A stretch of DNA of 64,000 bases from Thermogemmatispora tikiterensis (lineage in GTDB: Bacteria > Chloroflexota > Ktedonobacteria > Ktedonobacterales > Ktedonobacteraceae), in NCBI RefSeq assembly GCF_003268475.1, contig NZ_MCIF01000002.1, forward strand, positions 2,214,259 to 2,278,258, in the 5' to 3' direction. Position numbers and translations under genes: made by a program. Of the stretch, positions 7,477 to 16,072 are shown piece after piece. How positions within the stretch are numbered: the stretch's first letter is position 1; each line of letters begins with the position of its first letter. Below the pieces are notes generated by a model. That model was given only the letters and a program-made list of their open reading frames with translations, ran no database searches and was not told the DNA's origin.

Positions 7477-9003
7477 TCACAGGGGTTGCGACTTCTCTCC
7501 CGAATCGCTGACGGCCCCGGGCCTCTCTTCAAGCTGATCGTGCTGACGGCTAATGCGCCCCTTTTCCTCGTGAACATCGATCTCCTCTCCGGCAAACTGG
7601 AAGATGAGTCGCATGGCTGTTTCGTCGCTGATCCAGCTCTGGCTTTTCGCAGCACTGAGAGCCGAGACCAGCATCTGCACGGCGCTGGCCAGGGTAGCAT
7701 GATCGGTAACTTCGATTTCGGGGAAGATGATGTCATAGTGCCTGTCGACCGTTGGGGGCAGTGTGCCAGCCCGCGACGCCTCGTGCAGGACTCGGTCGAG
7801 AATGGTGCGCAACATGGCACGCATGACAAATTGCCGGCGTTGAAACTTCAGGAGGGTTGGCAGGCCCATCTCAGCGGCGGTAGCCCGATTGCTGTAGCTG
7901 CCGTCAGCAAGGTAATGCTCTGGCAGCTGAGCGCCAACGGCGATCATCAGCTTGATGGCCCGTCCATCCTCGGCAGCCTCGTTGGCATTGATCTCCGGCT
8001 TGATGGCCGACCAGGTCTCAGCCTCGTTGTGAATGATCACGCTGCCCGGCTCCGGCGGATAGCTATATTCCATCTTTTTGCGTTCGATGGTCTTGCGATC
8101 GGCTCCCTGCAAACGCACATCCCACAAAAATGCTCCCTTGTACTTGTTGATGCGCACGCGATCGGTTAGCCAGTCCTTGTAACGGCGTAGCCAGGGCAGG
8201 AGGGTAGCCAGATCGCTTTTGCCGCGCTTAGCGCTGGAGACCTTATTGATGGCGAACTGGACAACCTCTTCACCCGCCTTGAACCACTGTCCCTCAAGAG
8301 AAGCGGCAGACGTCGCTGGCTTAGCACCGGGTGAGAGTGCAGCGCTCTGGCCAGAGCCGTTCGGCAGACTGGCTGAGGGACCGACGGGCCGGCGATGGAA
8401 ACGCAAGGGCTTTTCGATGTCATCGGGATCGGTCTCAATCTCATCGATGAGCGAGGGATCAATCTGACGAATGGTGACCCGCCCATTGTAAGGGTTGACA
8501 AAGAAACGGATGAACTGCTCTCCATAAAGGGCCAGCTCGGTACAGAGGGAATACACACGTGTCTCCATCTGGTTCTCGGGGTCGTACCAGAAGTCGAGCA
8601 GGACGCGCTGGACGCGCGGGTCGCGCGCGGCGATGGTGACGCCTTTTCCCATGACAAAGCTGGTAGTGATCTCGATGATGGCAAAGGCCAGAGGATTGGC
8701 ATTGTAGGCCTCATAGCACTGGTTGTGGAGTTCGAGATAAGTGGAGGGAATAGGGTCCTTCTGATACCAGTTGTCCGAGAGACGGCGCCAGAAGTAGTCT
8801 TCTTCTACCCCACTGGCAAGCCTCCCCCAGTACCCGTCTTCTTGCATAGGACTGGAGGCAAAGGCGGTAGGACCGAGTTGCTCCCTGACACGGTCGAGAG
8901 CCGAGGATTGACCGGTGGAGGAAATGGCCAGGGCGCCAGAGCGCTGAGTTGAGGAAGCGTGTCGATTGGGTAGCCAGCCGGGGAAAGAGAAGCGAGGTGG
9001 CAT
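7477..9003 (-). CDS. Phage portal protein
   Basis: 508 residues, the usual size for a portal. Portals form the dodecameric ring at one capsid vertex through which DNA passes. Typical features are present: an N-terminal arm, a helical segment YLELHNQCYEAYNANPLA, a membrane-family-like ITTSFVMGKGV, the YGEQFIRFF strand of the clip/wing region, a linker rich in Ser/Pro/Ala, and the C-terminal helical crown (RQFVMRAMLRTILDRVL). The ATG at 9003 has GAGGAGGT just upstream; an extension of 45 nt in frame lacks one. It has a strong promoter of its own about 185 bp upstream and is transcribed away from the capsid arm. No terminase gene is adjacent, which is unusual because portal normally follows the large terminase. 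Confidence 0.85.
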   Translation of the reverse strand: MPPRFSFPGWLPNRHASSTQRSGALAISSTGQSSALDRVREQLGPTAFASSPMQEDGYWGRLASGVEEDYFWRRLSDNWYQKDPIPSTYLELHNQCYEAYNANPLAFAIIEITTSFVMGKGVTIAARDPRVQRVLLDFWYDPENQMETRVYSLCTELALYGEQFIRFFVNPYNGRVTIRQIDPSLIDEIETDPDDIEKPLRFHRRPVGPSASLPNGSGQSAALSPGAKPATSAASLEGQWFKAGEEVVQFAINKVSSAKRGKSDLATLLPWLRRYKDWLTDRVRINKYKGAFLWDVRLQGADRKTIERKKMEYSYPPEPGSVIIHNEAETWSAIKPEINANEAAEDGRAIKLMIAVGAQLPEHYLADGSYSNRATAAEMGLPTLLKFQRRQFVMRAMLRTILDRVLHEASRAGTLPPTVDRHYDIIFPEIEVTDHATLASAVQMLVSALSAAKSQSWISDETAMRLIFQFAGEEIDVHEEKGRISRQHDQLEERPGAVSDSGEKSQPL

Positions 9004-9194
9004 GTGGGACCTCCTCTTGAGGCAGTGATGACAGACAATAGACAACACCTGCTCGCGCTAGAGAACAGGGCGCTTTGTCTGATGCGGAGACCAGAAGCGA
9101 GATGCGGCACGGCCAGGGGACACGAAGGCAGCGGTCTCCCGAGCCGTGCGCAGTAGGCGAGGATGTGGCAGGTGGCAAACTGCCAGCTAAGCCA

Positions 9195-9223
9195 AGTATA
9201 GAGTATGACAAGCAACCTGTCAA
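9195..9223 (-). promoter_or_regulatory. Near-consensus promoter of the portal arm
   Basis: On the minus strand TTGACA (9218-9223) and TATACT (9195-9200) are spaced by exactly 17 bp. Transcription should begin near 9188, giving a leader of about 185 nt before the portal ATG. Confidence 0.75.
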
Positions 9224-9265
9224 GAAGAGAGGGTGGGGCGGCAAAGCAGCCAGTCAGGAACAGGC

Positions 9266-9294
9266 TTGACTTCTCCCTAAGCCTCAGTTATACT
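9266..9294 (+). promoter_or_regulatory. Near-consensus promoter of the capsid arm
   Basis: TTGACT (9266-9271) and TATACT (9289-9294) are 17 bp apart. The start would be near 9301, leaving a leader of about 305 nt before ATG 9606. Its -35 is 42 bp from the -35 of the opposite portal promoter. The remainder of the 600-bp gap contains no gene I can support. Confidence 0.75.
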
Positions 9295-9605
9295 TGTCAC
9301 TTGGTAAGCTTTTCTGGCTTGCCGCCGCACGATGCAACCACGAAACGGCCTCCGGCGTGCCCCTTCACGTTCCGGCAAGGCAATGGTGAGTGTGCCCTCT
9401 CGCGCCCACCCATGATCTGTCCTTTCTCGAGTGTGCCTGCAAAGCAGCACTCACCCCACCTTCGCGGCTGCATCGCTGATTTCTTCTCTGTCACCACTCG
9501 CCGGCGGCTCTCTGCTCCCAGGCAGGGTAGCCCGCCCCATTCCACTCACTTCCTACGCTTGTGGACTTGTCTATCCCGCCACGGCGAGGAAGGAAGGAGA
9601 CCCCC

Positions 9606-10088
9606 ATGACCGATGAGCAGTTCCTCGCTCTTCGTTTCCCTCCGCTGGCGCCAGATACTCCCGGCTTGCCCGCGCTGACGCTCCCTGATCCCGAGAAAGC
9701 CGACCCTTCTGCTCTCTTCCTCGCGCAGCCGGCTTCCGCTCTCCTCGACCTGCCCTCTACCGATCAACCCGATCCTCCTTTGCCCACGCTGCTGGAACCG
9801 CTGCTTCCCCCCAATCTTCTGCGCTTTCCCTCCAGTGAGCACTCTCTGAGACAGGCAGAGATAGCCCCAACCCTGGGCGAAGCACCAGCCACCCTCAGCC
9901 CCGAAATAGCCGCCCAGGTTCGGCGTAGCGCCGACGCCCGCCTGCTTCCTCCCACCCTGCACTACGATGAGACGCGTACCACCCAGGACGGCATGACTCA
10001 CCGCTTGCGCCATCTGGCATCACTGCTGCTAGCGCTCAGCCAGGAGTCGCCTCCCTGGGCCGGCCAGGAGGTTCCTTATGACCGCTGA
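9606..10088 (+). CDS. Hypothetical first protein of the capsid operon
   Basis: 160 residues, very rich in Pro, Leu and Ala in the first 100 (for example FPPLAPDTPGLPAL), suggesting a disordered or linker-like protein, with a more helical end (THRLRHLASLLLALS). No family is recognised. The ATG at 9606 has AAGGAG 7 nt upstream. Its end overlaps the protease-capsid start by 11 bp, so translation of the two is probably coupled. Position suggests an accessory head protein or packaging adaptor. It is too short and has no Walker motif, so it is not a terminase. Confidence 0.6.
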   Translation: MTDEQFLALRFPPLAPDTPGLPALTLPDPEKADPSALFLAQPASALLDLPSTDQPDPPLPTLLEPLLPPNLLRFPSSEHSLRQAEIAPTLGEAPATLSPEIAAQVRRSADARLLPPTLHYDETRTTQDGMTHRLRHLASLLLALSQESPPWAGQEVPYDR

Positions 10089-12204
10089 GCATCCCGTACT
10101 TCCCCACATGACCAGCGCGAGCCAGGCCGACCTGGAGCCGAGCGACCACCCCAGCCCTGCTCAGCCCGCGGAGCGCATCCACATCGAGGGATTCATTCGC
10201 GAAGGACAGACCTTTCCGCAGGATGAGCACCGCGATGTCCTGGTCACCGTCATTCGCGGCGGAGCCAGTCTTAACGGTTACTACTATAATGAGGCCGTCC
10301 TCCAACGCCTCGCCGCTCTGCTCGACAACGCTCACGCCTACGTCGATCATGCCCGTAGCGACGGCGAGAGCGTTACCCGCTCTGTGCGCGACATCGCCGG
10401 CTTTTACCGTGCTCCGCGCTATGTGCCACCCACTGCCGGCGAGCCCGGGCGCGTCGACGCCACCCTGCACATTCTCGAATCCGCCGACTGGCTCTGGCGC
10501 CTGATCCGCGAAGCCTGTGCTCTGGGTCAGCCGGGCCTGATCGGCCTCTCCATCGACATCTATGGCAGCTGGCAGCTGCGCGAGAGCCAGGATGGCGCCC
10601 GTCCCCTGCGCGAAGTGGTCAGCATCAGCGCCCTCAACTCGTGCGATATTGTCACTCGTCCCAGCGCCGGTGGCAGCATCCGCCGTATCCTCCACGACTA
10701 TTGTCCTTTTCACGAGGCCACCCCCCAGAGAGGTCACCACATGAGCAACACCGCCACCCCGACCAACTCCCCAACTCCCGCACAGACCAGCACCCCCCAA
10801 AACCAGCCTGAGCTGCCCGGCTCCCTCCGCGAGCAGGAGCAGACCACCTGCCCCACTCCCTCGTGGGACGCCCTGCTGCAAGAGTTACGCCTTGAGCGCG
10901 CCCGCCTCGCCCTGGAGCGACGCCTGCAGGAGGTGCACCTGCCCGAAGCCGTCAAGCAGCATCTTCGCCGCCGCTACGAGGGACGCATCTTCGAGGTCGC
11001 CGAATTAGACGAGGCCATTGCCGAACAACGCCGCGTGCTAGCCGAGCTGGCCGCCGTCGGCCTCGTGCGTGATCACGGGTACGCCCGCCCTGAGATCGGC
11101 GAGCAAATCACCGAGGCCGAAAAAATCCAGGCTGCCTTCGATCGCATGTTCGAGCTGGAGATCGACACCAGTCGCCTCGGCAACATCCGCGGCTTCACCA
11201 GCATCCGCGAAGCTTACGCCCGCGTCACCGGCGACCCGAGCGTCAGCGGATTCTCTGCACGTAGCCTGCTTGGTCAGATCCGTATCGGAGAGCACGCCCC
11301 CCTGACGCGCATCAGCGAGGGTGACACAACCACCGCCTCCTTCAGCTACCTGCTGGGGACCTCCATGAACAAGCGTCTCCTCAAAGACTACCAGGCCTGG
11401 CCAGCAGAGTGGCAAAAATTCTGCACCATTGTACCCATCAGAGACTTCAAGCAACAGACACGTGTGCGTCTGGGCGCCTTTGGCAGCCTCTCGACTGTAG
11501 CTGAAGACAGTGCCTACACTACTCTCAGCCTGACCGATACCGCAGCCACCTACGTTCCCATGAAGCGCGGTAACCTGGTCACCATCTCGCGCGAAACCAT
11601 CATTAACGATGACTTGATGGCCATCCGCCAAATCCCTACCAAGCTGGCCGTTGCCGCGGCCTATACCCTGGCCGAATTCGTCTACGGTTTCCTCTCGGGC
11701 AATCCTACCATCTATGACGGCTCCCCGCTCTTTACGACGGGCAACCCGCACAACAACCTCGGCAACGCTGCCCTCTCGACTGCTGCTATGCAGACCGGGG
11801 TTACCGCTATGCGCGAACAGAGCAATTTCGCCGGCAAGCGTATCGGACTGCGCCCGCGCTACCTGGTTGTCCCTCCCGAGCTGGAATGGAGCGCCATGAT
11901 CGCTACACGCTCGGCGGGCATCCCCGGCTCGCCGAACAACGACATTAACCCCATGATGGGTTATGTCACCCCTATCGTCTCGCCTCAGCTCACCAGCCCA
12001 ACTCAGTGGTTCCTGGTGGCCGATCCTCGCGAAGTCGACACCATTGAAATTGGCTTCGTTGGCGGCCAGGTCAATCCCGTGCTCTTCATCCAGGACCAGC
12101 CCCTCTACGGCCTGAACTTTACCCAGGACGTCATCTCGTACAAGATCCGCCATGAATACGGCGGCGCCGTCGTCGACTATCGCGGTCTCTATCGTGGCAT
12201 CTAG
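10078..12204 (+). CDS. Prohead protease-scaffold-major capsid fusion
   Basis: 708 residues in three parts. Residues ~30-215 match a prohead serine protease: FIREGQTF, the likely catalytic His in YVDHARSDG and Ser in IGLSIDIYG, then the strand VSISALNSCDIV. Residues ~220-320 are a Thr/Pro/Gln linker followed by a long charged helix (LRLERARLALERRLQEV), as expected of a scaffold. Residues ~350-708 match Mu gpT-like capsid proteins: RISEGD, DYQAWPAEW, SRETIINDDL, LFTTGNPHNNL. In phage Mu these functions come from separate or overlapping genes. Fusions of this kind are known in some phages. After assembly the protease would cut away the scaffold. An internal start (10741) lies at the protease/scaffold border. 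Confidence 0.88.
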   Translation: MTAEHPVLPHMTSASQADLEPSDHPSPAQPAERIHIEGFIREGQTFPQDEHRDVLVTVIRGGASLNGYYYNEAVLQRLAALLDNAHAYVDHARSDGESVTRSVRDIAGFYRAPRYVPPTAGEPGRVDATLHILESADWLWRLIREACALGQPGLIGLSIDIYGSWQLRESQDGARPLREVVSISALNSCDIVTRPSAGGSIRRILHDYCPFHEATPQRGHHMSNTATPTNSPTPAQTSTPQNQPELPGSLREQEQTTCPTPSWDALLQELRLERARLALERRLQEVHLPEAVKQHLRRRYEGRIFEVAELDEAIAEQRRVLAELAAVGLVRDHGYARPEIGEQITEAEKIQAAFDRMFELEIDTSRLGNIRGFTSIREAYARVTGDPSVSGFSARSLLGQIRIGEHAPLTRISEGDTTTASFSYLLGTSMNKRLLKDYQAWPAEWQKFCTIVPIRDFKQQTRVRLGAFGSLSTVAEDSAYTTLSLTDTAATYVPMKRGNLVTISRETIINDDLMAIRQIPTKLAVAAAYTLAEFVYGFLSGNPTIYDGSPLFTTGNPHNNLGNAALSTAAMQTGVTAMREQSNFAGKRIGLRPRYLVVPPELEWSAMIATRSAGIPGSPNNDINPMMGYVTPIVSPQLTSPTQWFLVADPREVDTIEIGFVGGQVNPVLFIQDQPLYGLNFTQDVISYKIRHEYGGAVVDYRGLYRGI
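10727..10743 (+). promoter_or_regulatory. Internal ribosome site and ATG inside the protease-capsid gene
   Basis: AGAGAGGT (10727-10734) lies 6 nt before an in-frame ATG (10741-10743). The residue is Met222, exactly where the protease domain ends and the scaffold begins. Use of it would yield scaffold plus capsid without protease, much as Mu and lambda make scaffold from a nested start. This is inferred from sequence only. Confidence 0.5.
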
Positions 12205-12225
12205 GTAGACAGGAGGCAGGACCCG

Positions 12226-13281
12226 ATGTCAGGCTACCTCAACAGCGACGGCTCGTTGCTGATCGGGGGAGTGAATCCCGCCGGTCTGGGCCAGGCCCTG
12301 CAGCTCGACGCCCAGGGGAATCTGAAAACGACTGCTACCCTCAACGCCGCCTCCGAGCAGAACGTCAATCTGAACCAGCTGAACGGCGTTGCTCCCCAGG
12401 CCGATGGTACCGGCGCCAACCGCCTTGGTGTGAGCCTCTACGGCAAAAACAGCGCTCCAGGCGATACCCCTATCCTGCTCGACAGTGCCGGACGCCAGAT
12501 CGTTAACATCAATAGTTTGCCAGCCCTACCCTCTGGCGGCAATCTGATCGGTCAGGTTAGACTGGCCGATGGCAACAGCAGCAATCTACTGGCTATCGAT
12601 GGCAACGGACGCTTGCAACTGGTGCCTAACCAGACCATCAACGTCGCCCAGATTGGCGGCATCGCCCCGGGCCTGGATAGCAGCAATGAACTCCGCGTCT
12701 CCAATTACGGCAAGAGCAGCAGCGCTGGTGACACCCCTATCCTGCTCGATAGCGCCGGACGTACCCAGGTCAATATCGCTCAGTGGAACGGCGCCGCACC
12801 CAGCGTCAGCAACCCTGTCTTCGTACGCCAGCAGTTCAATGAGTGGTTGAGTAACGGCCAGGGCTATAGCGTCACTACCGGCAAGCAAACCAGCACGGCC
12901 ACAGCCACCACCGGGCTTAGCCTTTTCAATCCGGGCAGCTCCGGTAAAACACTACTGGTCTTCTCCGCCCGCGTGGCCGAGGCCGCTTCGAGCTGGCACC
13001 AACTCAACTTGACCAGCAGCGACCCAGCTCTTGGTACCACTCTCACACCGCTCAATCTCAAGGCCGGTGGCCCCGCCAGTGTGGCCAGCGCCAGCATGAG
13101 CAATAACAATCTTACGCCAGTGGGCAGCCAGCTCGATACCCTGCTGCTGGTCTCCAACACTACCATCGATTTCCTCAGCAATGGCACCCTGATCATCTTG
13201 CCGCCAGGCAACGGCCTGGCCCTCTACGTGGCAACCAGCAGCAACAGCTGGGCGGCCATGCTGAAATGGCTCGAAATCTAA
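12226..13281 (+). CDS. Repeat-containing putative virion protein
   Basis: 351 residues, rich in Gly, Asn, Ser and short beta-type segments, with no transmembrane or signal sequence. Two related segments share YGK, then GDTPILLDSAGR, about 89 residues apart, each preceded by a QLNG/QIGG-x-AP motif. The C-terminal third (TSTATATTGLSLFNPGSSGKTLLVFSARVAE) looks like a beta-sandwich. Position right after the capsid gene suggests a head-decoration or fibre protein. Start 12226 has GGAGG upstream. Confidence 0.65.
   Translation: MSGYLNSDGSLLIGGVNPAGLGQALQLDAQGNLKTTATLNAASEQNVNLNQLNGVAPQADGTGANRLGVSLYGKNSAPGDTPILLDSAGRQIVNINSLPALPSGGNLIGQVRLADGNSSNLLAIDGNGRLQLVPNQTINVAQIGGIAPGLDSSNELRVSNYGKSSSAGDTPILLDSAGRTQVNIAQWNGAAPSVSNPVFVRQQFNEWLSNGQGYSVTTGKQTSTATATTGLSLFNPGSSGKTLLVFSARVAEAASSWHQLNLTSSDPALGTTLTPLNLKAGGPASVASASMSNNNLTPVGSQLDTLLLVSNTTIDFLSNGTLIILPPGNGLALYVATSSNSWAAMLKWLEI
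12424..12777 (+). repeat. Pair of diverged coding repeats
   Basis: Two segments (about 12424-12510 and 12691-12777), offset by 267 bp, encode near-identical GDTPILLDSAGR blocks. Codons differ at many third positions, so the duplication is old or selection keeps the protein sequence. Confidence 0.7.
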
Positions 13282-13353
13282 CTGGCACCCACCGTCAGCC
13301 TCAGCAGTTGATAGGAACAAATCTCCCAGCGGAGAAAGGAGTAAACATACACC

Positions 13354-13644
13354 ATGATGGATATCCTTGAATTCGTCTACGGACGCTACAACGGTGGCAG
13401 CACCGTGCCGGCGGGCAGTTACTTCAACCCGCGCACCATGTGCATCTTCCAAACGACCAGCGATGCAGTACTCCCCCAGGACGGCATTTTCTGCCGCGTT
13501 GACCCATCGGGCAGCCAGACCTTTGCCACCATCGCCACGGCTCTCAACACCCTGCTCGGTACCAGCTACACGGCGGCGAGCTTCCACGCCTGCGGCACTT
13601 CCGACTCGGCTCCACAGCCCGGCCAGGGAGCCAATGATGCCTAG
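13354..13644 (+). CDS. Small hypothetical protein of the capsid operon
   Basis: 96 residues starting MMDILEFVYGRYNGG, with a compact beta-rich middle (YFNPRTMCIFQTTSD) and a Ser/Gln/Pro tail. No signal, membrane segment or known motif. AAAGGAG lies 14 nt before the ATG, a little far. It sits between two structural genes in the same direction, so a minor virion role is likely, but no family is recognised. Confidence 0.55.
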   Translation: MMDILEFVYGRYNGGSTVPAGSYFNPRTMCIFQTTSDAVLPQDGIFCRVDPSGSQTFATIATALNTLLGTSYTAASFHACGTSDSAPQPGQGANDA

Positions 13645-13717
13645 CCTTCCACTCATCTGAAGGCAGCGCCGTCCACAGGCGTCTGGCTCACCCCAGAAAG
13701 AGAGCAGAAGAAACGCT

Positions 13718-14314
13718 ATGGGAGTAACCATCAGACGCGGCATCATTCAGGCCTTCAATCCAGGCACATACCAGGCCTCGGTGTTGCTCTTTGAAGCCAC
13801 TTCCCAGATGCTTCAAGGCGTGCCGGTGGCCAATAGTCTCGACGGGAGCAGCGGCCTGATCGGAGCCTTATGCGCCGTGCTCTTCTTCGACGAACACAAT
13901 CCCCAGGATGCCGTGGTTATTGCCACCTATGCCAACGGCCTCAGCGGTCTCCCTACACCACCCCCAGGTCGCCTGACCCTGGTCAGCGGCGTGCAACAGA
14001 TCAACAACGTCGCCATCAGCAATGGAGCCATCGCTACCTTCACACTGGTCGGTGGCAGCAGCGGCATCCCCCTTGGCGCTCTGGCCATCCTGGCCAGGAT
14101 CTCCTTTAGCGCCAGCAGCCAGCCAGCTCACCTGGACATTGCCCCCCACGGTGGCAATCTTGCTCAGACGGTCACCTGCGGCGACCTGCTCTCCACAACA
14201 GCGCGCTGGCAGGGCCAGGCTATCCTGCCGCTTGACAGCAATGGGCAGATCGACATCCGGGCCATAGGAGCGACCTGCACAGTCACACTCACCACCTGCG
14301 GCTATATCAGCTAG
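13718..14314 (+). CDS. Putative phage structural protein with OB-like N-terminal domain
   Basis: 198 residues. The first ~75 (RRGIIQAFNPGTYQASVLLFE, then GLIGALCAVLFFDEHNPQDAVVIATY) have the strand order of the small OB-fold domain seen in baseplate-hub proteins such as gp5/VgrG N-terminal parts. A Pro linker (PTPPPG) leads into a second beta-rich domain with three late cysteines. The resemblance is by pattern only. No lysozyme domain is attached. It belongs to the capsid-arm operon. A start at 13718 fits; its ribosome site is weak (AGAGAGCAGAAG). Confidence 0.5.
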   Translation: MGVTIRRGIIQAFNPGTYQASVLLFEATSQMLQGVPVANSLDGSSGLIGALCAVLFFDEHNPQDAVVIATYANGLSGLPTPPPGRLTLVSGVQQINNVAISNGAIATFTLVGGSSGIPLGALAILARISFSASSQPAHLDIAPHGGNLAQTVTCGDLLSTTARWQGQAILPLDSNGQIDIRAIGATCTVTLTTCGYIS

Positions 14315-14451
14315 GGGTCCGAGTCTTGTCCCCTACCGCGTCGCGGGGAGCGACTTCAGTCAGCTTCCGCTACGCTGAACGAGGTCTTCCTCACCTGCGG
14401 CGCGGGCAGACCCTACTAAGCGCACAGCGGCCAGGAGGATTGACAGAGAAA

Positions 14452-15618
14452 ATGAATCTCCAGGATATCGAAAATGCCTTGCGTCTCGATCTCTTCGATG
14501 CCGCCGGGCCAAATCAGCGCTGGTCGAATGCAGATCTGGAGCGGGCGATCGACAAAGCTGTCCTCCGCTACAGTCAGTACTATCCCAATATCGGCTACTG
14601 CGATATGAGCACACGCCCCTATCAGCGGACTTATCCTTATCCGCAAGCGTGGAACCCAGTCTATCCCGTCTGGTGGATCGAACGCATCATCTACCCACTG
14701 CAGGCTTACGGCAGCTACTTCCAGCCACCACCAGGCGGCATGAGTGCCAGCCCCGGCAGCGGAGGTGGACTCAGCTCCGGCCTCTACCAATACGCTGTCA
14801 CTTTCCTGAGCGAGGGCGGCGAGACCACCCCTTCCCCCATCATCAGTGTCTCGGTGACGAACAACGGTAGCGTTAACCTGAGTAACATTCCTCTCGGGCC
14901 AACGCAGCCCACCCTTGCCAGCAACGCCCCCCATAACGTCATCGGGCGTAACCTTTACCGCACTCAGGCCGGTGGCAACACTCTACTGCTGCTCACCACC
15001 CTGGCAGACAATAGCAGCACTAGCTACCTCGACACGACAGCCGATAGTCTCCTAGCAGACAGACCACCAGCGCCCACCGTGAACACCAGCGGCGTCATGC
15101 TCTGGCCCCCCCTGGAGCGCGACTTTGCCGAATATTCCAACCTCTTCGAGAGCAGCACAGCTCTGGCGGCGGGTGGGAATCTCGGTCCCCAGGGCAGCGC
15201 TGGCAGCGGCCAGGGTCAGCCGGCCTCGCAGACCCCCAGCTTTACTCTCAAACTCTCCAGCTCAGAGCTGCCTCGTGACAACACGCTTGTCATGCGCGTC
15301 TTCTATGCCACCAGGCACCAGCTCGATAGCAGCGGCTCGACCATTCCCGAGATACACCGCGATCTCATCGTCCTGGGGGCCAGTCTCTACGCAATGGAGG
15401 CGTACCAGGTGCCCACGAACGACAACTTCAGCTTCCAGGACGGCGAGCTGCATGACCACCTCGACGACAGTGCTATTCCCCGCGCCTGGCAAGAGGCCAT
15501 TGACGCCCGCCGCACCCAGTTCGAGGTTCGCCTCCAGGAGCTTCGCAGCCAACGCGACTTCGCCAGCGCAGCCCGCGTCCAGTGGGGCGATATCCCGGCC
15601 CGGTGGGCTCGTCTCTAG
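14452..15618 (+). CDS. Head-tail adaptor-like protein (gp6-like)
   Basis: 388 residues. The N-terminal MNLQDIENALRLDL with NADLERAIDKAVLRYSQYYP is typical of phage adaptor (gp6-like) proteins that dock beneath the portal. A long insertion between about residues 100 and 230 has a fibronectin-like feel (YAVTFLSEGGETTPSP, NLYRTQAGGNTLLLL). The C-terminus returns to the helical theme (LIVLGASLYAMEAYQVPTND, then the charged LQELRSQRDF). The ATG at 14452 is chosen because the adaptor motif starts there. AGGAGG is 13 nt upstream. An upstream in-frame TTG at 14326 would add 42 residues unlike the family. Confidence 0.6.
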   Translation: MNLQDIENALRLDLFDAAGPNQRWSNADLERAIDKAVLRYSQYYPNIGYCDMSTRPYQRTYPYPQAWNPVYPVWWIERIIYPLQAYGSYFQPPPGGMSASPGSGGGLSSGLYQYAVTFLSEGGETTPSPIISVSVTNNGSVNLSNIPLGPTQPTLASNAPHNVIGRNLYRTQAGGNTLLLLTTLADNSSTSYLDTTADSLLADRPPAPTVNTSGVMLWPPLERDFAEYSNLFESSTALAAGGNLGPQGSAGSGQGQPASQTPSFTLKLSSSELPRDNTLVMRVFYATRHQLDSSGSTIPEIHRDLIVLGASLYAMEAYQVPTNDNFSFQDGELHDHLDDSAIPRAWQEAIDARRTQFEVRLQELRSQRDFASAARVQWGDIPARWARL

Positions 15619-15667
15619 GGCTGGCCCAGTCGCTTGATCACCCAATCAAGAAGAAGGAGCACCTCTC

Positions 15668-16057
15668 ATGCAGGACCTGCTTAGCCTGACCAACCTGCTC
15701 ATCACCCTGGCGCTGATCGCCGGCGCCTTTGTCGCCTACCATCACGGCTTTGCCCGCACCGCCGACGAGGTCAAGGCGCGCGTCATCAGCGCCATGCAGC
15801 ACGAGATTGATACGCTCAAGGAGCGCCTGACAACGCTAGAGAAGGAGAACCAGCGCCTGAGTCAGATTATCGGCACCATCCGCCTGGCTCTGCAGCAGCG
15901 CGGTCTCCACGTCACCATTGATGGCGAGCTGGTCAGTATTCACGACCAGAGCGGCTACTGCACCCAGACCAGTCGCATCATCGAGAAAGAACCGCCTGCC
16001 AGCTCAAACAGCCAGTGCGGGGAACAACCCTACCAGGCCCACACACTGCCGCAATGA
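15668..16057 (+). CDS. Single-pass coiled-coil protein
   Basis: 129 residues. A hydrophobic N-terminus (LLITLALIAGAFVAYHHG, residues 9-26) is followed by a heptad-rich segment (IDTLKERLTTLEKENQRLSQ) and a short C-terminal tail. The pattern resembles small phage spanin- or Rz-like proteins, or a basic anchored coiled coil. No lysis partner (holin or endolysin) is visible. AAGGAG is 7 nt from the ATG. Confidence 0.55.
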   Translation: MQDLLSLTNLLITLALIAGAFVAYHHGFARTADEVKARVISAMQHEIDTLKERLTTLEKENQRLSQIIGTIRLALQQRGLHVTIDGELVSIHDQSGYCTQTSRIIEKEPPASSNSQCGEQPYQAHTLPQ

Positions 16058-16072
16058 GGAGGTCTAGCCTGT

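Noticed and set aside
9606-10088. Reading the first capsid-arm gene as a small terminase
   Set aside because: It is Pro-rich, lacks a helix-turn-helix and has no ATPase motif.
10036-10881. 281-residue leftward frame opposite the protease-capsid gene
   Set aside because: Antisense shadow with no family motif and no ribosome site.
15668-16057. Spanin call for the coiled-coil protein
   Set aside because: Anchored coiled coils are common and no lysis genes accompany it; the host is probably monoderm and would not need a spanin.
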